A stretch of DNA of 64,000 bases from Ctena decussata (GCA_963989385.1 OZ022511.1:6820001-6884000), one strand, 5' to 3'; numbered from the stretch's first letter, positions 34,246-45,725 are shown. A program made the numbers and translations. Notes: generated by a model from the sequence alone, not told the origin.

Positions 34246-34562
34246 TGAGGCCTGAGAGTTCCGGATCTTTCTGCAAGGTTTCTCTGGCTAAGGGTGTTCG
34301 GGAAGTTTTTTTAAGTCTAAGTGTGTTTGTGGGTGAATGTGGCTTCAATTTTTTGCTGATATTGCTTTAAATATATAGGTTTCAATAAATTAAAAAACGT
34401 AATTTGTTCTTCAGTGGTTGCTTGGATTGAAAGTCTCATGCGGAGTAGAGTCACGCTATGAAACAAGAGATTTTCTTCAGTAAAAATATTAATCGAAATT
34501 TGACCAAATCGGAAATTATGGCCATAAAGGCACAAATCTTACAATACGTTTAATCGGCGGAA

Positions 34563-35540
34563 TTGTCTAGTAAACGGTCTGGAAAGTTAGATAGGTTTAT
34601 GGATGAAGATGCCGCAAAGAATGCAACATTTGCACTTCACAGAGACATAATGAAACATTGTGACAAGGTATTGGCAATTGCTTTAGCTGAGCGTTTAGGT
34701 GGTAAACAAGGTTATGCGCTCCTGCTGGCCACTCTAAAGTCATCTTTGGCATACTCTTTTATAAATGATGCAAGTTCGTAAGGCCCGTATCGTGTGCGGT
34801 TGCTCTTCCACCATAACAGTGCAGGCTATTTCCATGCTAGATTGAAACAGTGTCTTTTTACTACACCTATTGGTAACAGCACTAAGAATTTTGCCGGTGA
34901 TACTAAGAGAGAGATGGATCATTTGGAAGTTGTGAAAGGTTTTCGGTCAGGATCAACGTTAACTTCAGTCACAGTAAGAATGTCTCTTATTGACTCCTTA
35001 AATAAGCCTTGCAAATCTAGAAACGAAAGTGCAGTTTCTGAAACTGAAGATGAGAATAACTTTGGATGGACAGTAACAGCCGTAGACCTTAGCCATATTT
35101 ATCCAACAGCAGTCCTTATATTGAGAAGAGGAGGTTTATCATCAAAAGAAAATCCTGTGCCTTTTTGTGTATATTCCTCAACCCGAACAGCTCTTCCTCC
35201 ATTAATTTTAGATGAGCACAGTTATGGTGTCGGAGAATATGTCATTAAGAAGTACCTGGTAAAAGAGAAACTTTTCCAGTACCAACAGACGGATTTGATA
35301 AAAGAACACATAAATGGGCCTTTAGAGTTGGAAAACAGGATTAAGCGGACGAAAGGTACCACAGTGAAAAGAAACGTTGAAGTCCAAGATTGTCACCGTC
35401 AAAACAGATAGAGAAATTAAAGAAGCTGTGAGACAGAAACTGGTAGAAAACAAAACTAAGGAAATTGACTGTTTAACATCTGAAGGCAGTGCTTGTCAAG
35501 CATTATTAAAGCCAGATCTGTCCAAACTAAAGGTGTAATA
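34563..35540 (+). pseudogene. N-terminal module of copy F, uncharacterised
   Basis: One frame runs 34563-35411 with a single TAA (34779). It reads ERLGGKQGYALLLATLKSSL, then after the stop VRLLFHHNSAGYFHARLKQ, FAGDTKREMDHLEVVKGF, VTAVDLSHIYPTAVLILRRG and LPPLILDEHSYGVGEYVIKK. After a frame change it continues KTDREIKEAVRQKLVENKTK to about 35538. It is mixed alpha-beta in feel, soluble, with no signal or membrane segment. It lies directly upstream of, and in line with, the nuclease-like part. The other copies in the window lack it. No family recognised. Confidence 0.5.
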
Positions 35541-35579
35541 ATCCCTATGTATGGTATGAGCAACTTCTGATCGAATAAA

Positions 35580-38500
35580 CCGTTGCATTAAAGTAGCAAA
35601 TTATATGGACAATGATCTTGGCAATATACAAATAGAACAGTGCTTATTACTTGGCACTCTGGAGAGCCCCCACTCGTTTAGCAGCAACGCTACATTTGCT
35701 ACTATGGAATTCGCTGGTGTCAAATTCAAGACAGGGCATTGCAAATCAGACCGACAGTAGCTTTATTACGCAGAATCGGTTATCAGGAAAGCTTTTGAAG
35801 CAATTTCCGAAAGTTTCTAAGGTTGTTGTCTGTGAGGAGAAGTACTTCACATACTCCTGACGATTTTAAGTTGCTACCAGGTTGCACAGACAAGCAAAAT
35901 CTAAAGTTTCAGTTGAACATTTGAAAAAAGCCCAATCAGCGTTAAGTGAAACTAAGTTTAGCAAGGATGTCCTTACAAAATCTCCAGAAGGCAAGCATTA
36001 ATAAGTAACTATCTTGCCGAAAATATTGATAACACTCAAAAATGTGGCGTGCCTTGTTGTAGACAGTGAGCTGGTAACAGAGAAATGTCAGTGTGTAGAA
36101 TCTCTTGCATTAATCTCTTCCAGCTGAGAAGGCAGTAAATCTTTCCAATATCTAGCGGTGCCAAGGAGAAGCTGAAATGTCTTAAGCTGACTGACTTATA
36201 CATGAAGGAGCTACACTTAAACCAGGTGAAGCTGGTGCAAGTATTGTCACATCTGGTGACATTGATTCAGTCTTTATTCATCTCTTTGCTCTTTTTCAGT
36301 AAATTTTGACGTAGCACTGTGCATTGGTGGGAATGATTACATTCCCAAGTTTCAGAAGATATCGCATAAAACGGTTTTGCAAAAATTGTTGACACTTACT
36401 TACATACTTACCCTCTTCAAGTCTTTATCAAGGGGCAGTATTGTTCTTGATACAAGCCGCCTTGTAAGTTTTGTTAAAGAACTCTACTGCCCTGTAAAGT
36501 TAAGAGCCAATGCAGAAAACCCTAAGCTATGAAACAGTCCATGCCAAATCAATCGGTAAAAAGATGCAAATGTTCCTACTGGTTGCGTAACAAGAGAGCC
36601 AAAGCTTTGGCTGCCTCCTGAATCAGATATACACTCTTTAGTAGAACTGATTCAGTTACAAATGGACTACCTGTTAACGGTTGGATATAAAGACAGAAAA
36701 CAGCCTGACTTTCTCAGTAACAAGAGGCCCAAATGGGCCTGATATCGCTCACCTGGCTATTGTGCAACGGAACCATTCTGATACAAAATTGGTCCAATTC
36801 CACTCAAAATTTCTAATTTTCACATTTTGCTACTTTTAGTAACAGAGGCCAACTTGCCTGGTCTTTATATATTTACTTTTGAAACATCTCAATGCAAGAA
36901 TCATTTTGCCTCAAATTTCATCACAATCCATTCAGGGGTTACTGAGATATTGCCAGTTTCATGTTTTGTGCTATTTTTAGTAACGGCAGATGGCGGCCAC
37001 CTTGGATTGCTAAAATGCAAAAAATCGAAAAGCCTTCATGCAAGGACCATTTTGACACAAATTTGGTCCAATTCCATTAATTTTCTGATTTTCACATTTT
37101 TCTATTTTTAGTAACAGAGGCCAATATGACTGGTCTTACAGTTAGATATTTTTGAAACATCTCAATGCAAGAATCATTTTGACCCAAATTTCGTCAAAAT
37201 CCATTCAGCGGTTACTGAGATATTGTCATTTTTATGTTTTGTGCTATTTTTAGTAACGGCAAATGGGGGCCATCTTGGAATGCCAAAATGCAAAAAATCG
37301 AAAAAGCTTAATGAAAGGACCATTCTGACACAAAATTAATCCAACTCCATTGAGATTTTCTAATTTTCACATTTTTCTATTTTTAGTAACAGAGGCCAAT
37401 ATGAAAGGTCTACAGTTAGATATTTTTGAAACATCTCAATGCAAGAATCATTTTGACACAAATTTCGTCAAAATCCATTCAGCGGTTACTGAGATATTGT
37501 CACTTTCATGTTTTGTGCTATTTTTAGTAACGGCAGATGGCGGCCATCTTGGATGCCAAATTGCAATTAATCAAAACGACTTCATGCAAGGAACATTCTG
37601 ACACAAAATTGGTTCAATTCCATTCAAGGGTTCTTGAGTAATTGTCATTTTTATGTTTGTGCTATTTTTAGTAACAAAAGAAAGCGGCCATCTTGGAACG
37701 CCAAATTGCAATTAATCGAAACGGCTTCATGCAAGGAACAGTCTGACACAAAATTGGTCCAATTCCATTCAAGGGTTCTTGAGTAATTGTCATTTTTATG
37801 TTTGTGCTATTTTTAGTAACGGCCCTCATGGTGGCCATTTTGGATAATCAACTGACACAAAATTGAAATAATTCCATTCAAGAACCAATTCTGACCAAAT
37901 CTGGTCAGAAATGGATGCATTTTCTTTAGATATTGACATTTGAGCAAAATTGGCCTTGTAAACGCTAAGTAGGTCACTGTGACCTAATTCCGCTATAGAT
38001 TTTTTTTTATTTTTAAAAGTTTTAATACCAAGGTCCCACTTATGTTCCATGCAAACTTTCAACCAAATATACCAAATGGTTCTGGAGAAGAAGTTGATTT
38101 TGTTGTTTTTGCTATTTTTAGTAACAGCAGCCATCTTGGATTCTTGACCTGACCCAATTTTACAATTTTGAAACCCTGCAGTCTGGTCATGCTCCATGTG
38201 AAATTTGAGATCCATGGGCTCAGTGGTTTTAGAGAAGAAGTTGTTTGAAGTTGTTTAAATAGGTCATTTTTTGACATTGGCATTTGAGCAAAATTACAAA
38301 CATAAACAGAAAGTAGGTCACAATGACAAAACTCCGCTACAGATTTTTTTCATTTTTACAATTTTGAATACCAAGGTTTCACTGATGTTCCGTGCCAAAA
38401 TTCAGACAAATATACCTAGTGGTTCTGGAGAAGAAGTTTATTTTGTTGTTTTTGCTATTTTTAGTAACGGTCGCCATCTTGGATTTTCAACCTGACCCAA

Positions 38501-38880
38501 TTTTACAATTCTGAGACCCTGGAGTCAGGTCATGCTCCATGTGAAATTTGAGAACCATGGGACCAGTAGTTTAACAGAAGAAGATGTTTGAATATTTGTT
38601 TTTAGGTGTTGACGGACAAATTCCGTGACGACGCACGACGCACGCCGGACGCATTGGTATGACAATAGCTCACTATGGCCCTTCGGGCCAGGTGAGCTAA
38701 AAATGCTGAAAGAAAACTGATGGCAAAGTTGACTATGACTTAGGGCCAGATGCCCTTTTCAGGTCTTTTTTGAGTTTATCTCCAGTGCATCTTAACTTTC
38801 ACAAGAAGTAACACCACAAAAAGGGGCGAGAAGAAAGCAGCCAAAACTTCTACTCCAGTTAAATGCTCCTGAAAACCTAT
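35580..38880 (+). pseudogene. PIN/FEN1-XRN-like nuclease family, copy F
   Basis: Follows the N-terminal module. NIQIEQCLLLGTLESPHSF leads into TMEFAGVKFKTG (35703), then KVVVCEEKYFTYS, ISNYLAENID (35996), GEAEMS with two stops (36172), TSGDIDSVFIHLFALF (36247-36297), LCIGGNDYIPKF (36318), VSFVKELYCPV, WLPPESDIHSLVELIQLQMD (36608) and KQPDFLSN. A 2-kb hairpin-ended element then interrupts it, and TDGKVDYDLGPDA resumes at about 38717. The end includes a PQKGARRK-like basic stretch near 38815. The key acidic positions are kept, but frameshifts and stops make it non-functional. It is the only copy where the upstream module is seen. Confidence 0.6.
36719..38700. mobile_element. Hairpin-ended tandem-repeat element 2
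   Basis: Begins acaagaggcccaaatgggcc (hairpin), then tgatatcgctcacctgg. The interior is diverged units of ~260 bp with gctatttttagtaacgg, ggcggccatcttgga and gttactgagatattg. A (gacgacg) microsatellite follows at 38620-38652, then the hairpin ggcccttcgggcc and aggtgagctaaaaa. cgctcacctgg and ccaggtgagct are inverted ends. It splits nuclease-like copy F, so its edges are known to within a few bases. Confidence 0.75.
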
Positions 38881-39226
38881 GGGAATTTAGTGAAGTATCA
38901 GCTTATCGGTTATCAAAAACAACGATTAAGTTTATTATCGGTGATACAGTTGCTGTTATGTGGCATTGTGCTTCTACTGGCTTGAGCAGGATTGCATATT
39001 CAATATCAATGGTGGGATATTTTCTTGACAAAACATTATCCTCAACCCCATAAGGAAATGCAGTTGTATGAGTATTTCCTTTTCCAACCCAACCTTACTG
39101 TCAGTTTGGGTGCTTCAGGCCTTTCAAGAAACAGAGGGTACATAATGTAGCGGGAATATATCAATAATTAACTCCTTTCTAATGAACGCCTCCTTCCACT
39201 TTTTTCTGTGAAAAGAGCCCATTATT
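38880..39226. other. No gene assigned
   Basis: The frame of copy F stays partly open for some distance (ENLWEFSEVSAYRLSKT at 38872-38922) and then decays. No other feature. Confidence 0.3.
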
Positions 39227-39240
39227 CCACCAAGACAGGC

Positions 39241-39514
39241 CGGGCCGCGTAGCGCAATCGGTAGGGCACCTGACTCATAAGTCAGAGGTCCCGGGTTCGA
39301 AACACGGTATTGCCACATACTTTCGTTTCTCCTTCTGCTGATTCAAGAAGGGCAGTTGTCAGTTACTGGCGAAAGTATGTGCACTAAGTACTGTTTAACC
39401 GCTTAGGAGGTCTAAGCCTGCCCAGGAATAGTGTGGTTAGGTTAACTGACCGTCCAGGCATGACCATAGTTGTTTACCGTGGACGTTAAGCAACAAATCA
39501 ATCAATCAAAAAAT
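39241..39514 (+). mobile_element. tRNA-derived SINE, forward copy
   Basis: A tRNA-like head at 39242-39316 has an A box (tagcgcaatcgg), an anticodon region tgactcataagtca and a B box (gggttcgaa), and is followed by ~190 bp of unrelated body ending in aatcaatcaatcaa. The 14-bp word ccaccaagacaggc (39227-39240) returns with one change at 39515-39528, the target duplication. It matches the reverse copy at 43030-43300 along its full length. The head would be read as a CAT anticodon, but it is a SINE and not a working tRNA gene. Confidence 0.9.
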
Positions 39515-39529
39515 CCACAAAGACAGGCT

Positions 39530-40340
39530 ACAGACCACTAAACATTATTTGTCGCCCATTTGTGTTTTCAAGAGTGCTTTTAAAAGACTTAACTGCATTG
39601 TCCCTGGTTGTTTATTTGAAAATATATGGTAATTACTATGCTGCAATTTTTCAATGCTAAGCTTTTCAACATATGGCTGGGTAACCAAGCCAAATGTTTT
39701 ATTATGTGCATGTATCATATTTAAACATGTTATTACTTTTTTGCTTTTACATGTTTAAAACATTTCTCAATGACTTCAATACACCATGGATCTTGTTTGG
39801 GCATGTTAAACAAGGCACACTGTCCTACACGGCACATTATTTAAGGTTATGAGTTATAATGTGATCATAATACAGCACATGATATGATGTTCAACCATGT
39901 TTCAGAATTGTGTAATGATGTTTTCACTTAGATACTATACTGATTCTAAAGAATCTAAAACCCTTCTGTGTAAATGCTTAACGACATGGAGGTAGCCAAT
40001 TCGAGCACTGACAGCTACACAATGATTAATCATCTGGTTAAACTTGGCCGAGCTTGGCGCTGTTTAAATTAGTTGTTATGGAGTTGTGCTTCATATGATT
40101 ATTTGGCTCAAAGTTGGGACTCAGGGAAAGGAATTCTATTAGCACTTGGCTTTATTTCGATCCCATTTACAGTATTCTGTGTATGTTGTAAAAAAAAACT
40201 TGCAGCTGTGTCAAATAGGTAAAAACAACCCGTCGATCTGGCACATAGCTATTTCGGGTTTTCGGCTTCAGTTTATTACTTTCTCTGCTGGGCAGTTTGC
40301 CAAAGTTGCGGACAATGCCGATCCTTTAAACTAGTTCATT
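39530..40340. other. No gene seen
   Basis: Non-coding, AT-rich. Confidence 0.4.
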
Positions 40341-40349
40341 CATGGTTGC

Positions 40350-40445
40350 AACGCCCGTTCTTTTGGCGAGCTTCCAAACTGACGGACAACCCGATTGTGC
40401 GCCCGTTCTCTGGGCAAGCTTTCAATCTGACGGGCAAGTCCGATC
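40350..40445. repeat. Two-unit tandem repeat, ~48-bp period
   Basis: cgcccgttct..tgg..agctt.caa.ctgacgg.caa..ccgat occurs twice in a row. It lies 200 bp ahead of the gypsy LTR-like stretch. Confidence 0.65.
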
Positions 40446-40559
40446 ATTTGGCAGCCGGCAAGACATTCGGATCTTTTTCCGAAAACCCGGACAAACGCAT
40501 AAGCGGACTTTGATATTGATTTACAGGAACGGACTTTATGAATGAGACTTTTTTTTTTC

Positions 40560-41035
40560 TTACTTGATTACCTGTTTGTTAATAGAACGTATCTTATCCA
40601 TAGTCTGGATATGTGAGAATTGACTAAATGTAATATTGTAATTGACCATTTGGGCCCTTGTTGTATCACTGGAAGGGTTATTACATATTTGCACGGAACA
40701 TTTAAGCACCCGACCAAGTATTTGCGGACTTTTCGGGTAATGAGTCACCAAAGGCTATAAAAAGGCACATACGGCATAACAGGAACACTGTTTTTGGGTC
40801 GAGAAGTGGTCACTTTGAGAATTATATTAAGATAATTAAGGGACTATATTACTTTAGAACATTTGCCAAATTGAAGAGGGAATTGTCACAATATTATGCA
40901 AATTGCTATTAAATTATCTTTATTGCTTGTGTGTGTTTTGGCAGCATAGACACTGATCAGCATAACCAGTTTACTACCGTTTAGACCTAACACACTTTCC
41001 TGGTTTCGCCACAAGGGCGAGACCGAACGTTACAA
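40560..41035 (+). mobile_element. Possible 5' LTR of the gypsy element (edges unsure)
   Basis: A non-coding stretch ahead of the gag region with a good TATA box (40756). No matching 3' LTR is in the window, so the call rests on position and the promoter alone. The primer-binding site is not identified. Confidence 0.3.
40756..40763 (+). promoter_or_regulatory. TATA box ahead of gypsy gag
   Basis: TATAAAAA in aaggctataaaaaggcac, about 480 bp upstream of the coiled-coil frame at 41238. Likely the LTR promoter. Confidence 0.5.
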
Positions 41036-41237
41036 CTAGTGAACAGCGGTAGGATACTAACTTGAACACGTTTCTGAGGATTAAAACTGTATTTCATGGG
41101 AAATATTAGCAACAAACAACGCCTGTAGTCTCGGACTGTTCGATAAATAGGGATGTACCTTTGCAGTGTAATCACAGTGCTAGCTTGGCAGACCTTAAGA
41201 CCCTTCAAAACAGGCTGAGTGAGACAGACATAGGCTT

Positions 41238-41705
41238 ATGAAAACTGAAAATGAAACAGATCGTGCGTTGCAATTGTTGGACGAACACAAGGCTTGTATG
41301 CAAGTGGTTGATACATATAGGAAATTAGCTACCGACATTAAACGTGAAAAGGATACTACTATTAAACGTTTAGAACAAGAAATTTCTGTTTTGAAACAAC
41401 AGTGTTCAAAAAACATCTTGATGAGTTCCTCGCGTCTACTTTTGTGGAAATATAAAATTAAATGGAGTGCATCTAGAGAGGAAACTGAAGCTCTTGAAAT
41501 AACAATAAAACAGATTAATTTAGAAAAGTCTAATTTAATCGAAAATCTTAAAAATCAGGACCAAAATTCTATGGGAAGTGTGCATAATTTACAATCTGTG
41601 TATGCTTCTAATATCGAAAATTTATATTTGGAAATAGAAAAACTAAAATTTGCGCTAACAAAGGTCGAAGGAGAAGAAGATCCAGTCGTGTTTAAAGTCG
41701 AATAA
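41238..41705 (+). CDS. Coiled-coil ORF of the gypsy element
   Basis: An open frame of 155 codons from an ATG, MKTENETDRALQLLDEHKAC onward. Almost all of it is predicted coiled coil by eye: regular hydrophobic positions with E, K and Q in between (KRLEQEISVLKQQ, LEITIKQINLEKSNLIENL). No zinc knuckle or catalytic motif. It sits between the putative LTR and the gag frame, 78 bp ahead of the next ATG, so it is probably the leader part of the retroelement coding region, perhaps once fused to gag. It is the longest uninterrupted forward frame besides those of copies A and F and the 195-codon frame that follows. Confidence 0.5.
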   Translation: MKTENETDRALQLLDEHKACMQVVDTYRKLATDIKREKDTTIKRLEQEISVLKQQCSKNILMSSSRLLLWKYKIKWSASREETEALEITIKQINLEKSNLIENLKNQDQNSMGSVHNLQSVYASNIENLYLEIEKLKFALTKVEGEEDPVVFKVE

Positions 41706-41783
41706 TTATACGGATTATTGTATTCACTGACTTGATTTCTGCGAATTCACTAAGGAGGAATTATTTGCGACATAACAAAGACA

Positions 41784-43460
41784 ATGGGACCAAAGAAAAT
41801 GGCTTCTGGTAAAGGAAAGGAAAGAGACATTACGGAGATGAAAGAAATGGAAGACACTCGCATGGAACACTTAGAATTGCAGAGCCTGCGTAATAAACTA
41901 CCTTTTGCAGATAAACAACTTTTAGATACAAAAATGCAGTCGTTTACAGAGTCTAACAGGTTAGCTGAGTTGTTAAGACAACAGGAAGAGATTCATAGAC
42001 AAGAACGAGAACATATAACTAGTATTTGTGAAGAGAAAATGGCACAGATGTGTCGCGAGAAAGATGAGTTTATCAGCGATATGCAAGAGAAAATAAGAGC
42101 TTATAGACAATTACAGGAGGACGCTCAACATGAAACGGAAAGAAGAGTGCATTTCCGAGATGACGACACGGTAATTGTATCACCATCTGCATCTTCTATA
42201 GTTCCCGGTGTAAATGGCGAAGATGCTCCAAGACGGTCGTTGTTTGTTGGACGGCGAACATCAACAGTGTCTACGCATCACTTCCGTGAATCTATATGTA
42301 CCCTTAAACGGCGACATGACTGTGCACCGGAATCATCTGCATTGAATTTCCAAGGTCCAGGGAGGGAGTAATATCCAGACCGACGATTACAAAATATGAC
42401 GTGCCTCTGCCGAGCTTGTCTATGACGGAAAGATGTCGTGGGATAGTTTTATCAAGCCATTTTTGACAACAGCAGCGGCATGTAGATGGACGGAGACTTA
42501 TAGACATTTTCGACTAATAAGCAGTCTACGAGGAGAAGCCACTGAGTATGTGTTTAATCAGTTGTCACCAGAGATAGCCGAGTCATTCACAGGTCTTCAG
42601 CGGGCGCTTGAATCTAGGTTCAAAGATAAACGTACAAGTGCTTCATACTTAAACGAACTGGAAAACAGGAAGTTCTCTCCAAAGGAAAAACCTTCTGGAA
42701 TACGCAGCAGATATCAAACGGTTGGTTCATTAGGGATATCAAACAGCAGAACGAACATACCAGGGAGACAATTAATGTGAGGTACTTCTTGAGAGGCCTG
42801 AGTGATCAACAACTTGCTGTGGCTGTGAGGATCAAAGATCCCAAAACCATTGATGATGCACGTGTAACGGTGGAAGCTTAAGAGACGAAGAAGGCAGGAG
42901 TCAGCGTGTGAGAGAAGTAAACTTAGCAGCTATCTCAAATATGGAAATGTTGATTCAGAAACGACAGATGAAGCCAAACTTAAAAGAATGTCTTACAGTC
43001 GAGGAGATTGAAGATGTAATGTTGGATGGTTGGTTGGTTGATTTGACGCTTAACGTCCACGGTAAACAACTAAGGTCATGTCGGGACGGTCAGTTAACCT
43101 AACCACACTATTCCTGGGCAGGCTTAGACCTCCTAAGCGGTTAACCAGTACTAAGTGCACATACTTTCGCCAGTAACTAACAACTGCCCTTCTTGAATCA
43201 GCGGAAGGAGAAACGAAAGTATGTGGCCAGACCGGGATTCGAACCCAGGACCTCTGACTTACGAGTCAGGTGCCCTACCGATTGCGCTACCCGGCCCGGC
43301 TAATGTTGGATGGATCCTTAAAGTAACGTAAAAGTAAAATAATGCATCCTGTTCATCACTTCTTTTTCCTGTTCGGGTGTCTGTCAGTGAGACAAATGAT
43401 AATGGTGAAGACAATTTTTTGGACTCAGGAATCTCCCTCAAAGACAGTTAGATTTTCGAC
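41784..43460 (+). pseudogene. Ty3/gypsy gag, frameshifted and split by a SINE
   Basis: The first frame, 41784-42371 (195 codons), starts MGPKKMASGKGKERD, continues as a long charged coiled coil and ends in a Ser-rich linker. Frame changes near 42370-42430 lead to 42433-42780, the capsid-like part: SWDSFIKPFLTTAAACRW, FRLISSLRGEATEYVFNQL, LQRALESRFKD. After another shift, QQLAVAVRIKDPKTIDDA follows at about 42809-42862. This is the gag order of gypsy elements ('L.G.A..YV..L', 'L..RF'). A reverse SINE cuts it at 43030. Only decayed sequence follows and no protease or reverse transcriptase is recognised. Confidence 0.7.
43030..43300 (-). mobile_element. tRNA-derived SINE, reverse copy
   Basis: Reverse complement of the SINE at 39241-39514, full length, tRNA-like head at the right end (43225-43299). 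The 13-bp word taatgttggatgg is at 43017-43029 and 43301-43313, exact, so insertion is fairly recent. The anticodon region reads CGT here against CAT in the other copy. It inserted into the gag pseudogene. Confidence 0.92.
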
Positions 43461-44870
43461 TATAGGAGTTAGGCAACTGTCACTGAATCAGCCGTCAACA
43501 ATCTAAATAACGAAACATGCCCATTGTTCTGTCTATGGCAATTGTAAGAAAGTATTCCCACAGTCGGTAACGTCAACTATCTTTTATCAATATTATTATT
43601 GATCAAGGCCGAGACCACTGAGCTGAGCGCGGATCAGAGACAAAATCACAACGTAAGCAAATAATGAGTTATTCTTGGAAGTGAAAAAAATGGATACTGC
43701 CTATGGTTCTCGTTACGAGCAAGGCCACACAAATTATTGTGGATATTGTTGCGTGTCAAATTGATTACCGATATCATACATGAATCACCCTGATTAAAGG
43801 AGATGTATTCGATTGCTGATAAACCGTGGGTGCACATGGTTGGCATTCTGTGCCCTGGACTGCAGGTGGAGCTAGATCCCATGCAGGATCATGAGGATTT
43901 TATTCAGTGGAAGTAATAAAAGCAACGCTGGAAGCACACAGTTTCGAGATGAACAGAATTGACGAAAGCGCTTTAATTGGCTTATGTCCAGAGAATACTG
44001 AGACGCACCTTGTTTTTCATCCACATGTACACAGAAAAATGGTTTCTTTAATTGTTCGCCTGCATTATCATCAACACTGAATCAACGTAACTGAACCGCG
44101 ATACAAGAAAACCACCAAGGTGGTTGTGCGCCCAGCGCAGACTCAGATCAACCTGGGCATCCGCCTAGTCTGATCAGACTCTTGGCTGTCCGCATGGAGG
44201 TAGCTTAGACCCTTATCTACCCTTTAAGCGCTTAGCAAAAGGTCTGATCAGCTTGGGCGGATGCCTAGACTGATCTGAGTCTGCGCTGGGCGCACAACCA
44301 CTTGTTGGTTTTCTCGTGTCGCGGCTCAAATTAATGATCTTTCCCAGGTTCCACATGTACACTTAAGACAGCCAAAGATGTCACCTTCCAGTACGGCTTT
44401 GACGATGGAGCAGTTGCGCGATATCATCAGTCTGGAATATCACTGTAGACTGCATTTTGTCACATCAGCGGCTCATTTGAGAGCACTCGTGGTAATTACA
44501 TTAAGAGTGTTGCGAAATAAAAAAAATTATCCCATGAAAACAAAACAGTAACATATATACTTGACTAATCTACATTATCATTATACAATAAATCCGTTCA
44601 CAGACTATTCTGTCCTTATTTTTGTGTATGGTTGTCCACGTATTGTAAAGACGTCCTCGCTTTGTTTCATAACAGTCTTAAATGTGTGTGTGTGTCTGTG
44701 GTCTGCACTTAGTATGCAAGCTGTCAAAGTGATTAATTGTTTGCATAATGAGATTTTTTTGTTATTGAAAGAATAAATGAGCAATATTAACCACTCTGGG
44801 TCGATTCTTTTTCAGTATTACATAAATATGAGATGTGTTGCAATCTCAGTATGAACATTTCTGTGTGTGC
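43460..44870. other. No gene seen; MITE M3 inside
   Basis: Decayed sequence that may include the rest of the gypsy element (43480-43900), with no recognised domain. The MITE at 44093-44327 is the only clear feature. Confidence 0.35.
44093..44327. mobile_element. Small TIR element (MITE), copy M3
   Basis: Ends gaaccgcgatacaagaaaac and gttttctcgtgtcgcggctc are inverted, and next to them ccaccaaggtggttgtgcgc against gcgcacaacca. The interior words tctgatcag and gggcggatgcc match M2. Confidence 0.8.
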
Positions 44871-44879
44871 TTTTGTCTT

Positions 44880-45725
44880 CTTTTTGCTCACCAAGGAATG
44901 TTTCTGAGATGTTGTTGCCTATCAGAAGGCATGTCAGTGTCTGTCTTGATGTGAAATGTAAGGAATATGAACAATATGATGGGGTATACAATTACGCAAA
45001 TGGTGTCCTGGATGCAAAAAAGCTACAGGAAAGAAAGAGACGTCATGTATTTATAAGTCTCTGGAAACATAAATTGCTGCGTTCAAAAGCCACCAAAGTA
45101 AATCAAAATACGCTTATAAAATCCTGAGGCTTCTGGCGCAGCAGATGTGCATTCTGTTTGAAAATGGCGCAAACGAAGAGTTTAATGGTATGATCGTTTA
45201 CACAAATGGTCGCTTTGACAGTCATGTTCTAGCTCACAGAGAGATGGAATACTTGATAAAGAAAGAAGGGAACATATTTAATATATGTTTTCCAACAAAA
45301 CGGAATTAAAAGTCGAAAAATGATAAATTCCGTTTGCAGGAGTAGCAGATATTTGTGATAGGCATGATTATATTAGCAATGTGATTCTAAGGACACATTA
45401 GCTCTCCAACAAGTCAGCTCATGGAGATAAACCGAACTGCTTGTTTCCATAAGGAATCTCCGACCCTTTAAGAAGATACCCAAATGCTAGCGTACTCGCT
45501 TTGCCAACCTTGCATCATTAGCTCACAATCTAGATAAATAATATTACCATGAATTGATTACTACTCGAACGGTGAATTTGCAGCAGAACTTGGCGATTAG
45601 CATGATAAGTGAGCGAGCGTTCTTCCTCAGGCCCTATACTTTGGCCAATGACTACAAAGAGATGTATGAGTCACTGTCGCGTTCTGATAGTCTTCTATTT
45701 CATAGAAAATGGTGAAATGGTCTAT
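44880..45725 (+). pseudogene. Unrecognised gene, three decayed frames
   Basis: Forward frames in order: 44867-45127, with RRHVFISLWKHKLLRSKATK; then from about 45122, LRLLAQQMCILFENGANEEF and IVYTNGRFDSHVLAHREMEY to a stop at 45307; then about 45495-45715, NLASLAHNLDK and ERAFFLRPYTLANDYKEMYE. Composition and length mark it as real coding sequence that decayed. I do not recognise the family. It may be another part of the DUF6589-linked gene group, but no segment overlaps the other copies. Confidence 0.4.

Noticed and set aside
37826..38283. 129- and 74-codon reverse frames
   Set aside because: They lie in the tandem-repeat element 36719-38700 and vary between units.
39241..39316. Functional tRNA gene (CAT anticodon)
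   Set aside because: The tRNA-like head is followed by a SINE body with a target duplication, and a second copy exists with a different anticodon.
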